The position numbers were made by a program, and so were the translations under genes. Shown in pieces: positions 34,568 through 44,415 of a stretch of DNA of 64,000 nt. This DNA is from Gautieria morchelliformis (taxonomy: Eukaryota > Basidiomycota > Agaricomycetes > Gomphales > Gomphaceae). The DNA is taken from contig WHVA01000263.1 of the NCBI GenBank assembly GCA_015179125.1, positions 87,872 through 151,871 of the forward strand, read 5' to 3'. Position 1 is the stretch's first letter. Each line of letters starts with the position of its first letter. Below the pieces are notes generated by a model. The model made no database searches, was not told the DNA's origin, and saw only the letters and a list, made by a program, of their open reading frames with translations.

Positions 34568-34782
34568 TGTAAAGGATGTCGATCTTAAGACCTTGTATCA
34601 CAAGGGCACTACAGAACTTGACCAACGAGTGGCATTCTGAATGCTACGTAGTGACAGGTAAGAGTAAGATGCGATGGGAACCGCTGGCCGGTTCCCACGC
34701 ATAAACTATACAGTGGGTCCCTAAGGGGCCCACTGGGATTATGTAATAACTATTGTACATGCAGATACACGGGTTATTTACA
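34568..34782 (-). repeat. 5' LTR of element A
   Basis: 215 bp, TGTAAATAACC...CATCCTTTACA on the minus strand, abutting TSD AGATG. It contains two hairpins: 34711-34735 (10-bp stem with one mismatch) and 34675-34697 (8-bp perfect stem). Both are also present in the diverged LTR at 41259-41490. The sequence after it (CCTTTTTGAACTATCC on the minus strand) should be the primer site; a similar string follows the LTR at 41490. Confidence 0.9.
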
Positions 34783-34787
34783 AGATG

Positions 34788-34889
34788 CCTTTTCTCCAAT
34801 TCTGAGTATCGAGATGAAGTGGCCTCCAATGTCCAGTGAGTGGAGCACGTTTTGGAGTTCAATTTTCTTCTCTCTTCTGTTTACCCATG
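34788..34889 (-). pseudogene. Element E pol fragment upstream of the integrase
   Basis: Minus strand IELQNVLHSLDIGGHFISI, then ILRIGEKGI, which after removal of element A continues as ISITFEDSKVIFTKDRVEY (11619-11560). This is the copia stretch between protease and the pre-integrase zinc finger. Its continuity across 23 kb confirms that element A inserted here. Confidence 0.85.
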
Positions 34890-34894
34890 TCTTC

Positions 34895-36860
34895 TGTCAA
34901 GATTGGTTTTTAGGCGTTAATTGAAATGAATAAGAGTTTGAGTTTTTTGGGTTGGAAGGTGTTATAATTCAGACTTCAACGTGAAGTCGAATCGAGTGTA
35001 TGATCGCTCTGATGTGAGCGGATCGTGTGGAATATGTGAGCGGTGAGGTGTATGCAATGCAGGAGAATGATATTCAAGCTAAGTAACTATGTGTGGAGAT
35101 AATGAGTTCGATTGACTGGCTTTCTAGCATACGTGCGACAGCTATTTATCCTCTATACGTGATGTGCTAGATCGAAAGGAATGTTACCGGCGCCGGTAGG
35201 TGGATGTGTGAGGCATGTGCTACGGGGATTGGAGTGCCGGTTGCTGTGACGCATGTGTGTTCTACCTATCGAGTGGGAATGGAGACATAGGGAATGGGAT
35301 ATCAGACATATGTGATGTGTGGGGGGAGAGGGATGGGAAGCTCGTGATCAAGAAATATCAGAATCGGAATGTATCTATTCGAAGGGGAATGTGTGATGGA
35401 ATGATCATCGTACTGATCCGTGGAGGCGTCTCGGTTTCGGGGTTCAGGGGCGGATCCGCTGATGGCTGGGTTGTCTATGTGCTCGTGGACCGGTGGGACA
35501 TTGTGGTGTAGCGAGTGGACATATGTGCGTTCGAGGGGGTAGGCTGATGATTAGTGGCATGGGTTATGACATGGGGTTTTGGACAGGAGGAATGGGGATA
35601 TGGATGGTGTTGGAATTGTAACATTAATATCGTGTATTAGTGAACACAGCGAATGCCCGAATAACTTGTGCGAATAAGTATGCCGTTCGGCGAATAGGTG
35701 AACCAATAAATGTTCACAAGATAAGAGGGCTGCCCGAGTGGAGCTCGCCCTATCTACAGTTGTAGCGAAATGGCCCGTGGCACTTGACGATGTAACGTAC
35801 AAGGTGTCATGGAAGGGTTGTCTAAGTAGTGACAATCCCTTCGCCGGCGAAGGCACTCCTTCGGAGCCCTTCACCGTCAGCACAGAAAATAGTTCGAAGG
35901 CTAAGGTAACGAAGATGAAGTATGAGAACTCACCAGTGATGCCTAAGTCCTCTTCTGGTTGAAGATAGAAATCTCCAGGAGAAGGCTCAAGATGATGATC
36001 ACAGCGAGGTCAAGTTTGCACAAGATGGTTGAACTGGGGAATATACATGCGAAATGCAAACTACTTATATCAAATGCTCGTAAGGTATCAGCGAATAGGA
36101 AAGAGGCCGTCATGAGTCAGGGTTGGATAGGGGTGCGCAGTCGTGATATAACATAGATGAAATAAACATACAATGGAGTGAGAGAAGAGGGAGAACATGA
36201 AACGATGGAGAGTGAAGGTGGCGAAGGCACCTATGTACGAAATCATGTCTTGGGGCCCGCATATACACCGCCCTGCACGTGTTCTTCATCTACTGGGTTG
36301 ATCCCACACGATCTACAGGTAGAACATCCCGCGAACACACCCTGCTCATATGAACACCAAAAGGGGGTTGGATCGAGAAGCTGTTGGAGCTACTGACGAG
36401 CCATCATGCTGTGTAGGGATGTCGATCGTGATTTGATGGTGTGCCTGCTGGCGAATGATGCGAGCAGCGAATGGCTGTTCGGCGAAATGCAAGGAAGGGT
36501 GAACAGAGATGACATAGGGGAGGAGTGGTCAAAGTGGAGGGCAAAGACGAGCGAAGATGGGGGAGGAGTGGCGAAAGGGGAAATGTGGATAACAAGGTCC
36601 AGGAAATACACAAGTCATGACAATCCAACCATAGGAACACCATCGAAAGAGGGTTGAGCAGAGGAGGTGATAGGCCCAGCAATGACTGCCAAGTCAGTCC
36701 AAGGACGTCGATCGTGCTTTGACGGTGTGGCTATGGTAAATGGCATGAACAGTGAAGATCGGTTGCCGAACACGGCAAGGGCGATCGGAACGAACACGAA
36801 GGTGGAGTGAGAAATGGGAGAACAGAGCATCTGAGTATGGGAAATAAACGCGTCATGACA
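34895..36860 (-). mobile_element. Solo LTR, family F, inside element E
   Basis: 1966 bp including a nested solo LTR; perfect TSD TCTTC (34890-34894 and 36861-36865). Plus-strand ends TGTCAAGATTGG and GTCATGACA. The LTR start is duplicated: TCATGACA also occurs at 36615-36622, 238 bp inside the terminal one. The region between is a second, diverged copy of the outer ~240 bp. The same tandem duplication is found in the F LTR at 61927-63513. Confidence 0.9.
34922..35623. mobile_element. Solo LTR, family G, nested in an F-family LTR
   Basis: 702 bp with ends TGAAATGAATAAG and AATTGTAACA, flanked by a perfect TSD TTAAT (34917-34921 and 35624-35628). Removing it restores the F-family sequence ...AGGCGTTAATATCGTG, as seen at 15680. 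No other copy in the window; orientation unknown. Confidence 0.82.
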
Positions 36861-36865
36861 TCTTC

Positions 36866-37073
36866 GTTGTGACTGTACTGATGTAAGATACTGCTTTCTT
36901 TTGTTGGCTAGGAATATGGTGCGAGGTGTTTTGAGCAATTGATATGTGGAGTAGTCGGCGATGTCGTGCGTTATGTGGTCAGTGCAGCCCAAGTCAATCA
37001 TCCACTTGTTCGTTCTTGCGATATAGAAGCAAATTGAGTCAATTGCGGTGCCGGATGTTACATCGTTAGTGCT
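36866..37073 (-). pseudogene. Element E protease fragment
   Basis: Minus strand frame with TNKWMIDLGCTDHITHD, the copia protease active site, in which the usual DSGC reads DLGC. Then YSTYQLLKTPRTIFLANKRK follows, and a one-base register change before the F-family LTR. The left end continues at 34889 after removal of that LTR; the right end is cut by the D-family solo LTR. Confidence 0.8.
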
Positions 37074-37078
37074 GTCGG

Positions 37079-37739
37079 TGTTACGTATCGAGATTTCCAC
37101 TAAGTCGGAGCTGGAAAGGACAGCGGCTTCAACTTATAGGTTGCGCCCCCAATAAACTATCGTCCTAAGTATTTTGGAACTGAGTCGGAAGTCGGAAAGT
37201 ACTGAACCAAAGGTTTGGTCGGAACTTGATCCGGAACTGATGCGGAAGGCGGAAGACGGAAGGCGGAGAGACTGAGATCTTGCTAGACTCGCTGTGCTAA
37301 GAACAGGAGATGGAGCGAAGGAAATCAAGTATCGAAGGTGATTATCTGATTGCAGAATTAGAGACATACATGAGGGGGTTTTATACAAAGAGCTGAGACA
37401 ACAGGTAATGATATGGTACTAAGCAAATTCCGGGGGAAGCGGAAGTCGAGTAGACAATGCGTGGGAACTAACTATTGGGAACAATGGGACTACAAGGGGG
37501 GTTCAGGGTAAGGTAGAACAATGGCAAAGAACAAGGGGTCGGGAAAACATATCTGACAACGAATTACAAGGGTGACCGGATATGTGGTTTTGATGAACGA
37601 TGAAATGGGTCCGGTGGGTCCGAGTAATAGAGTTGAAAGAACAAGGGAATAGAACAATGGGCGGAATGTCGGAAATATCGGAGGGGCGGAAAGTGTTGCG
37701 GAACTGAAGGTCGGAAGTCGGAAATGAACGGTCGTAACA
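37079..37739 (-). mobile_element. Solo LTR, family D, inside element E
   Basis: 661 bp, ends TGTTACGTATCG and GGTCGTAACA, perfect TSD GTCGG (37074-37078 and 37740-37744). It separates gag from protease of element E. Confidence 0.92.
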
Positions 37740-37744
37740 GTCGG

Positions 37745-38609
37745 GCATGTTTGTAGAGTCTCCCATGATGGCGGCGCTCACAGAAGCTGGTGCATCTTTT
37801 GCGTCACTTTTCTCTTTACCCTTCGCCTTTCCCTTCCTGTCGCCTGTCCCCCTTTTTCTCTCTGACTGCGCCTCTTCTCAAGACAAGCCACGCACCTTGT
37901 GTCTGCAGTCCTTTTCCCAATGCCCGGTACCCCCACAGTAGTTGCACTTGTCCTTGCTGGACTTCGACTTCATGCGGATCGCATTTACGTTCGGTTGTGA
38001 GCCCTGTCGGAGCTCTTCGGATAGGATGCGGCTTCGAGTGCTCACCCAATCGATCTTGGAGAAGTCGGTAATGGTAGCGAGGATCGTTTGTTGCACGATC
38101 TCGTACGATGCGGGTAGGGCTTGGAGGACGTTGAGAGTGTGTAGGGGATCGCTGATGGCTAATCTAGCAGCAACGATGTGGTTTTTTAACTCAGACATTT
38201 CATCGATTTGCTGAGTGAGCTGGGTGTTGTGTGAGAAGGTCATGGTAGTGTACCTTCGGTAATCGACCCATAGGTTTAGACCGGTCCTTGTCCCATATGT
38301 CGTTTTGAGGTTGCCCCAGTTTTGCTCTAGGGTTTTTGCCATGTCGAGGGACTGGTGGATGGAGGACTTGACCGAGTCGAGTAGCAGCGAGAGACCTTGG
38401 CGAGAGCATTTCTCCCAGTCATCAAGTCATCTGCGTTCTTCGTCGGTGGGGATGATGCTCTGTGAAGGGGCCGTTTCGGTTCCTTCGGCGATGTGCAATG
38501 CGTTGATGAACATCAGCGCAGCCTTCAGTGAGAAGGACCACATTTCCCAGTTCGTTCCATCAAACTTCTCGATCATTGATAGAAGTTTCGAGGTCGTTGT
38601 GTTGGCCAT
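37745..38609 (-). pseudogene. Element E gag
   Basis: Minus strand, ATG 38609. The start MANTTTSKLLSMIEKFDGTN is followed by NWEMWSFSLKAALM, typical of copia gag (UBN2-type). A frameshift near 38400 is followed by LWVDYRRYTTMTFSHN, LNVLQALPASYEIV and the zinc knuckle CNYCGGTGHWEKDC (~37920). An in-frame stop (37878) precedes a lysine/arginine-rich end. The fold is an all-helical capsid-like domain by family. Confidence 0.87.
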
Positions 38610-38685
38610 GATATGGGTGTGAGATAGTGGGACTTTTTGTGCATTTTGCGTCGACGGTTAGGTTAAATTAAGCTTTCAGGGAGTG

Positions 38686-38697
38686 GGGCCCATAACC
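38686..38697 (-). other. Primer-binding site of element E (copia half-tRNA type)
   Basis: Minus strand GGTTATGGGCCC, 3 nt inside the 5' LTR. It is complementary, allowing G-U, to the anticodon arm of eukaryotic initiator tRNA-Met, as in Drosophila copia, which primes from a tRNA fragment. Equivalent sites lie at 40483 and 56681. Confidence 0.7.
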
Positions 38698-38700
38698 TAA

Positions 38701-38913
38701 TGTCAAAGCAACTTCTGTTGGCAGTTCACAGACCTAGATGGCGTCAGAAGAAGTCTGTAGCATTCAGAGCTGGCTATAACTACCTAGACGGCATCAGAAG
38801 AAGTCTGTAGCGCCGCTGTACAGTAGTTACATAATCTACACTAGATGGTCAAAGAAAGAAGGATCGGTCGTGACGGTGATAGCGAGGGGTCAATTGATCT
38901 CTGGATTTCAACA
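38701..38913 (-). repeat. 5' LTR of copia element E
   Basis: 213 bp, TGTTGAAATCCAGAG...GCTTTGACA on the minus strand, matching 8291-8462. It contains a second diverged copy of the block around GGCATCAGAAGAAGTCTGTAG that is single in the 3' LTR. Confidence 0.85.
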
Positions 38914-39080
38914 CAACCCAAGGTCTGGACATGCAGGAACACTGCGACAAACACACCTAGCTATACATGTGACTGCTACCTGCCGCTGCCTCATCCTTGG
39001 TGGAATTCGCCACATCAACTCATCACCAAAATGGCAAAGCGCAAATGCGGTGGATGTCTCACATCATCCCCTGTCACCTC

Positions 39081-39579
39081 TGTTGGGTGCATTTATGCTC
39101 CTGCACCAAAATCAAGCATAATATATTCAATTTGTTGTATGGTTTTTTCAATCTTTTCTCACATTATTCTTGTAACATGCATCCATTTCTCTGATTATTT
39201 TCGAAGTTTTCCAGTCACTCCCTACCTCTCCACTTCATTTTGTTATTTCTACTTTCACAAGCGGCTGCACCCAGCAGAGTCTGAAATGACTTCGATGCGC
39301 GAGCTCTTGGGCGCTAAAGGGCCGGGTAGTAATACATGCACAGTGAGACAGATTTCCCCCTCTCTCAGTGACAACTAAATTCACTGAGAGAGGCAAGTAA
39401 ATTAGTCTAGTGTTCTTTTGATTTATTGACCTAGAAATCCTCTGTAGTGAATTAATTTCTAGGTAGTGTATAATATATTTATAGTGACAACTAAATTCAC
39501 TGAGAGAGTGAATTAATTTCTAGTCTATTCTTTTGAGCAACAAGTCCATACCTACTGCCTATAATTCCTGTCCTCTACA
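39081..39579 (+). mobile_element. Solo LTR of the copia I family
   Basis: 499 bp, TGTTGGGTGC...TCCTCTACA, perfect TSD ACCTC (39076-39080 and 39580-39584). Near-identical to 53112-53609 and related to the LTRs of element I (51516-57151). Contains the CTCTCTCAGTGA hairpin of this family. Confidence 0.92.
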
Positions 39580-39793
39580 ACCTCCACCACCTACCATCAT
39601 GGTCTTGGGGACCCACTGTTGCAGTGATGCTCTCACGTGACGCTATTTCCTGATTAGTCAGAGTGCGGTACTATACAGTAGCCTGAGTTCGGAGGGAGAT
39701 CCTTACTCACTCTTCCCTCTGCACTCAGGTACGTACCTAGTCTATCATCCTGCAGAGAAACTTACTCACTCTTCCCTCTGCACTCAGTATGGA

Positions 39794-40453
39794 TGTTACG
39801 ACCGTTCATTTCCGACTTCCGACCTCCAGTTCCGCAACACTTTCCGCCCCTCCGATATTTCCGACATTCCGCCCCTTGTACATTTCCCTTGTTCTTTCGA
39901 CTCTATTACTCGGACCCACCGGACCCACCTCACCGTTTATCAAGACCATATGTCCGGTCACCCTTGTAGTTCGTTGTCAGATATGTTTTCCCGACCCCTT
40001 GTTCTTTGCCATTGTTCTACCTTACCCTGAACCCCCCTTGTAGTCCCATTGTTCCCAATAGTTAGTTCCCATGCATTGTCTACTCGACTTCCGCTTCCCC
40101 CGGAATTTGCTTAGTACCATATCATTACCTGTTGTCTCAGCTCTTTGTATAAAACCCCCTCATGTATGTCTCTAATTCTGCAATCAGATAATCACCTTCG
40201 ATACTTGATTTCCTTCGCTCCATCTCCTGTTCTTAGCACAGCGAGTCTAGCAAGACCTCAGTCTCTCCGCCTTCCGTCTTCCGCCTTCCGCCTCAGTTCC
40301 GACTCAAGTTCCGACCAACCCCTAGTTCAGTACTTTCCGACTTCCGACTCAGTTCCGAAATACTTAGGACGATAGTTCATCGGGGGTGCAACCTATAAGT
40401 TGAAGCTGCTGTCCTTTCCAGTTCCGACTTAGTGGAAATCACGATACGTAACA
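39794..40453 (+). mobile_element. Solo LTR, family D, inside the LTR of element K
   Basis: 660 bp, ends TGTTACGACCG and GATACGTAACA, perfect TSD ATGGA (39789-39793 and 40454-40458). Opposite orientation to the other D copies; here the TATA-like TTTGTATAAAA (40144-40154) reads on the plus strand. Confidence 0.92.
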
Positions 40454-40482
40454 ATGGAGAAATAAAATTGCTGCGTGTAACA

Positions 40483-40494
40483 GGTTATGGGCCC
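40483..40494 (+). other. Primer-binding site of element K (copia half-tRNA type)
   Basis: GGTTATGGGCCC immediately after the LTR end GTAACA, the same string as in element E and close to that of element I. Confidence 0.7.
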
Positions 40495-40546
40495 CGTGCT
40501 CTAATCAAAAAAAAAAAAAAAAAAGAAGGAAGAGAAAACCTTAACC

Positions 40547-40995
40547 GTGTCAGACTCAGAGGCCGAGCACCGTACCAGAAGCATCAAACTCACAAGTTCG
40601 AATTACAATGTCTGGGCTGTCACACTACAGGGAAACCTCATGACCGTAAACGCATGGCGGATAGTTACCGAGGACTTCAAGATGGCAACCGACACTGTAG
40701 AAGCCTCAAAATGGTTGCTGAAAAGGGAGGAGGCCACCGGAATCCTTCTCAAATCCCTTTCACCAACACAGTATGTCCATGTCGAAGGCGTGATGGATCA
40801 CCCACTAAAGGCTGTGCACTGATCGCAAATAACGAACAGTTGTTTCCATGCGATGCAGAAATTGTTAAGCATATGCAAAGATGATGCTGAGTCCCTCACC
40901 AACTACATTACCCGTATCAATGCGGCTACAAACGACCTCGTAGCACTCACGCCGAGCATGCTCACAGTCCAAAATATCGTGGACGAAGTCGGCAC
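40547..40995 (+). pseudogene. Element K gag fragment
   Basis: Plus strand MSDSEAEHRTRSIKLTSSN, then NYNVWAVTLQGNLMTVNAW and GILLKSLSPTQYVHVEG, typical of the copia gag N-terminus. A frame change after 40822 leads to KLLSICKDDAESLTNYITRI and ATNDLVALTPSML. It stops at the junction with the D-family LTR piece. An A-rich stretch of 18 A (40508-40525) precedes the start codon. Confidence 0.78.
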
Positions 40996-41258
40996 AGCAA
41001 GACCATATGTCCGGCCCCCTTTGGAGTCTCGTTGTTTCTTTCTGTCAGTTATACTTTCCGACCCCTTGTTCTTTTGCCATTGTTCTACCCTACACTGAAC
41101 CCCCTTGTAGTCCCCTTGTTCCCAACTATTTAGTTACCCCATATGTCTATCCGACTTCTGCTCCCTCTGGAATTTGCTTAGTACTACCACATTACATGTT
41201 GTCTCAGCTCTTTGTATAAAAGTCCCTCATGTATGCTCGTTATTCTGTAATCAGATAA
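40996..41258 (+). repeat. Fragment of a D-family LTR
   Basis: Matches the middle of 39794-40453 (CAAGACCATATGTCCGG through the TATA-like GTATAAAA to AATCAGATAATG) but is more diverged, and both ends are missing. On the right it is cut by the LTR of element C. Confidence 0.8.
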
Positions 41259-41490
41259 TGTAGATACAGATATTTACCTGTATTGCTGCGAGGCAATACA
41301 TAATAATTGGTAGCTTACATAGCACCAGTGGGTCCTCACGGACCCACTGCATAATTCTTGCGTGGGAATCCCCCAGGATTCCCCAGCTTATCTTTACTTG
41401 TAACAGTCACTACATCATACTAGAATCACCACTGTTTGGTTGAGTTCTATTGCCTTGTGATACCACAAGTCCTAAGCCAATTCTCTTACA
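41259..41490 (+). repeat. 5' LTR of element C
   Basis: 232 bp, TGTAGATACAG...TCTCTTACA, alignable to element A LTRs over most of its length but clearly diverged. Hairpins at 41326-41349 (10-bp perfect stem) and 41364-41383 (8-bp perfect stem) correspond to those of element A. An additional hairpin TGTATTGC/GCAATACA lies at 41279-41300. Confidence 0.8.
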
Positions 41491-41710
41491 CTTTTTTGAA
41501 GTTCCAACAGCTGTTTTCCCAGCAAACAGTTGAAGAGTGGTTCTTGCAGCATCTTAGACAAGATCGCTGTGCTGATGATTGGGAAACTGTCAGAAAACAA
41601 ACATAGTACAACATACTACAATCGACTGTGCACCTGCGATGTACCCGCTCAGTCGAACGATGCGATAAAGCAGCTCACGCAACAAAACCCCGGTGCAGCC
41701 TAGTGACACC

Positions 41711-42420
41711 ATGGCTGACACTACCTTGGGCTCAGGGAACAAGGAAGTAGAAGACAGTGAAGTCATAGACCTCGCCGCACTGACGCGCACACCTTCGACC
41801 ACATGTCTCCGAGCGTGGATGAAGTAGAAGGACAGGATGGGGACAAGTCACGTTCCCCATCCTGCTCGCCCCCACCTCGTGACAAGGGCAAGGGCCGAGC
41901 CAGATCACCCATCAGCAACGACGAAGGCTCAGCATCAGACTGAACATCATGACAAGTCAAGAGCCGCGACGCAGCCCCCTGGTCGAAAGATTGAACAATC
42001 ATTGCTCCTCCCAAGGAACAATGTCGAAAATGACGAGCACCTGACGACAGTCAGGACTCGGAATACTCGAGCTCAAGTCAAAAGAGCTCAAGGACAAACA
42101 CCGTTGATGAAACAATGGTGACCATGCGGCTGAACAACCAGCTGCATGAAGCAGCCCAACGCATCAGCCACGCCAATGCGAGGAACGAGCAGATAGGCCA
42201 CGAGCTGGAGAATGTGGCAGATGGGATTGCTGGCATAGTCACAACGGCACGTGGACTAGCAAAGTCGCTCGTGGGCCTGTGAGCATCGTTGACTGAGTCC
42301 CGCATGGACGTGCGCCAGAGCAATACAGAACTTGCTGGCGTAAGGGCGACGCTACAAGCTCTTGAAGACAAGAATGAGCGTCGCCGTCACCGAGGGTCCC
42401 ATAGAGCAATGTACAGTGGG
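41711..42420 (+). pseudogene. Element C gag, N-terminal part
   Basis: ATG 41711 (MADTTLGSGNKEVEDSEVID). Frameshifts then lead to DKGKGRARSPIS (~41880-41920) and, from about 42121, a coiled-coil segment (MRLNNQLHEAAQRI, HELENVADGIAGIV). The same landmarks occur in element A gag at 34394-33743. No single frame is intact. Confidence 0.7.
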
Positions 42421-42468
42421 CGCAAAAGTGCCGCTGATGGTCAGCGCGAAGCACATGACCGGCGATGA

Positions 42469-44220
42469 ATGCTGCCACCAAACATCCCATCCATGCAGGA
42501 CGTACGGTTCAGAAATGAACTGAGAAACCGCGGGGCCAACACAGCCCCAGTGAAGGATGGCCAGACCATCCAACAGGCGATCCGCGAGCAGGTGGCCTTG
42601 GAGGTTGACTCCGAGGATACGGCTGCAAGCCTGGAACTCAAAGTTGAACACTGGCAATGGAAAGAGGCGCAAGCCACCCTCACTATATGTGTGCCCTGGA
42701 GTTGCGCAGACAGCACACTGAAGAGGCGGTGACTCAAGCGCAGACCTCCCAGCTGCCGAACGAACAGCAGAAGGGTGTCGTTCAGGAGGCCAGACAGGCA
42801 TGTTCTGCTCTCTCGAGCAGACTACGAGTCCAGAATGTGGGATTGACAGGGGACACCCGACATCAATCCCCGCAAAGCAGCGAGCAGTTAGAAGCTGCCA
42901 TGCCACGTGCTTCTGTGCAGCTGCGCAAAGGTCCATTGCCCTGACTGAAGGTGAAGGCATCCCAGACCAGATTGAAGGCCCACAGGAGCCATACGATAGC
43001 GTCACACGGATGATCCGTGTAGCGCTTGTGGATGCCGCAGACACGGACCCTGAAAAGTCCATGCTCGTGAAAGCCGGCATAAAGCTGGCACACCCCGAGC
43101 CATACGCCGGAGGTTCGGACCTCGAAGAGTTTGAGGGGTTCGTAGCGGGCATCTTGAGGTGGCTCAAGATGAACTGCCTACTAGGGCCAACCACCGTGCA
43201 GATGCAGGTGGATTACCTGGGCACTCACCTAACCGGCGAAGCCCAAGAATGGCTTGTTCAAAACGTTGAGCGTTTCGATCATCAAGTCCGTGAATGGACT
43301 TGGAAATAGCTATGCAAGGGCTGCAGAAGAGATTCATGCACACCCTCACATATCACCACATGTCGAATAAATTCAACGTGGTAGTGCAAGGCACGAAAAC
43401 CGTTCAGGAAATGCTGAACAAGCTCACGAAATACTTGGAGCGGATGATACAGCCGCTTGATGAATACACACTCCGAAGACGGTTCGTGTCAGCATTGTGT
43501 GATACATTGTGCAATGAAGTCCTGAAGAAAGGCTGCAACGCCAAGTCCAGCTCGATCGAGCAGCTCTTTGAAGCTGCCCGAATGATCAAGGAAGCATCCT
43601 GGTACAACCAAGGGATGCGCCGAGCAGAAACCGCGGCCGCAGCGGCCATCACATCATGGCTTGCGACAAGCAAACCAGCCGCACATTCAGGCTTTAACAA
43701 GCCCACTGCATTCCAGGCAAACAATGCCTTCCGCCGACCCATGGTGATGAAGCCGCCGCAAACAGGTCGTCTGCCTCAGGCGTCGGGAAGCTCGGGGAAG
43801 CCGAGCTACCTGCAAAAACCATCCGGCTGCCCCCCAGACAGGCTGCAAAACGCCCATAGCAGTGCAAGCTGCTTTGAATGCGGCCAGACAGGCCACATTA
43901 AGGTGAATTGCCCACGCCTGAAGCTGCAAGTACAGACAGCGGCCGTACAGCAGGACGACGATGGAGATCCAGAGGATCCCATCGACACCTCTCTTCAAGA
44001 GGTTGAAGAGGGGGAGGGTAACCCTCAGGAAACTGAGGATCAGGAAGGGAACGGTGAGCCAGCAGAGGCCTGGGAGCTGGAACCATCCCAATACTATGAT
44101 TGGAATGAGGACATGGCAGATAACCCGACTGCCTACAGATCCAGTGCGATTAGGATGGCACAGGTAGACGATGGGGAATCAGGGCCGGGGAAGAGTCTGG
44201 GACTTGCAGCTGGAAGCTGA
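42469..44220 (+). pseudogene. Element C gag, capsid and zinc knuckle
   Basis: Plus strand, at least three frames: QDVRFRNEL and IREQVALEVDSE (42500-42620); VQNVGLTGDTRH (42830); SLEEFEGFVAGILRWLKMN-type capsid sequence (42900-43300); and a long frame 43294-44220. The long frame carries LHTLTYHHMSNKFNVVVQG-like capsid sequence, the zinc knuckle CFECGQTGHIKVNC (~43870-43912) and an acidic tail with EPSQYYDW. This copy shows the uninterrupted junction NVGLTGDTRH at which element B inserted in element A. Confidence 0.85.
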
Positions 44221-44415
44221 AGCAGAAGAGATGATGCTGATCTAATCTATGTGACAGTGACTCTAGCTACAGGTGCCCGGCTCTCTGGCTCTCTCCGCTA
44301 TACCTGGGCCTACTCCCTGGTCTCTGGCCTCCTCTGACCCAGCCTCTCATGCTCCAACGAGACAGCCAAAGTCATGGCTGCTTGAACAACGGCCCCAGAC
44401 AAGGCAGCCAAACTA
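44221..44415. other. Spacer between gag and protease of element C
   Basis: 195 bp with a CT-rich run (CTCTCTGGCTCTCTCC) and no counterpart that I can see in element A. Probably a small insertion or rearranged sequence; no TSD found. Confidence 0.4.

Larger units (their letters stand above)
11625..34782 (-). mobile_element. Ty3/gypsy element A, ~9.3 kb expanded to 23.2 kb by nested insertions
   Basis: Flanked by a perfect TSD AGATG (11620-11624 and 34783-34787) inside copia element E. The LTRs are 215 bp each (34568-34782 and 11625-11839) and differ at about five sites by eye. Order on the minus strand: 5' LTR, gag, protease, RT, RNase H, integrase with chromodomain, an extra ORF, polypurine tract, 3' LTR. 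Insertions within it: LINE (27305-33742), gypsy B (20657-26806), D-family solo LTR (17223-17913) and a composite scrap (15174-15780). Without these about 9.25 kb remains, long for a gypsy element, mostly because of the extra ORF. Gag and pol resume in frame or nearly so across the insertions. Several nonsense codons and a damaged protease site make it inactive. Confidence 0.92.
8291..38913 (-). mobile_element. Copia element E, ~4.4 kb expanded to 30.6 kb by nested insertions
   Basis: Ty1/copia element read on the minus strand: 5' LTR 38701-38913, copia-type primer site 38686-38697, gag 38609-37745, protease, integrase, RT and RNase H ending near 8463, 3' LTR 8291-8462. Subtracting element A, the F and D solo LTRs, the SINE and one copy of each TSD leaves about 4.37 kb, a normal full length. 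Reading frames resume across each insertion. The flanks CCTAT (8286-8290) and CAACC (38914-38918) do not match, so its own TSD is not demonstrable. Frameshifts, a mutated protease and an RT deletion show it is dead. It is the oldest layer of the nest, since everything else here lies inside it. Confidence 0.87.
39617..40995 (+). mobile_element. Copia element K, 5' fragment (LTR, primer site, partial gag)
   Basis: A 5' LTR of about 200 bp net (39617-40482, ends TGTTGC and GTAACA) is split by a D-family solo LTR. The primer site GGTTATGGGCCC (40483-40494) abuts it directly. Gag follows from about 40547. The element is lost after ~40995, where a D-family LTR fragment begins. The LTR contains two copies of TTACTCACTCTTCCCTC (39705 and 39762 region), and a piece of this LTR occurs at 15593-15660. 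Confidence 0.7.
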
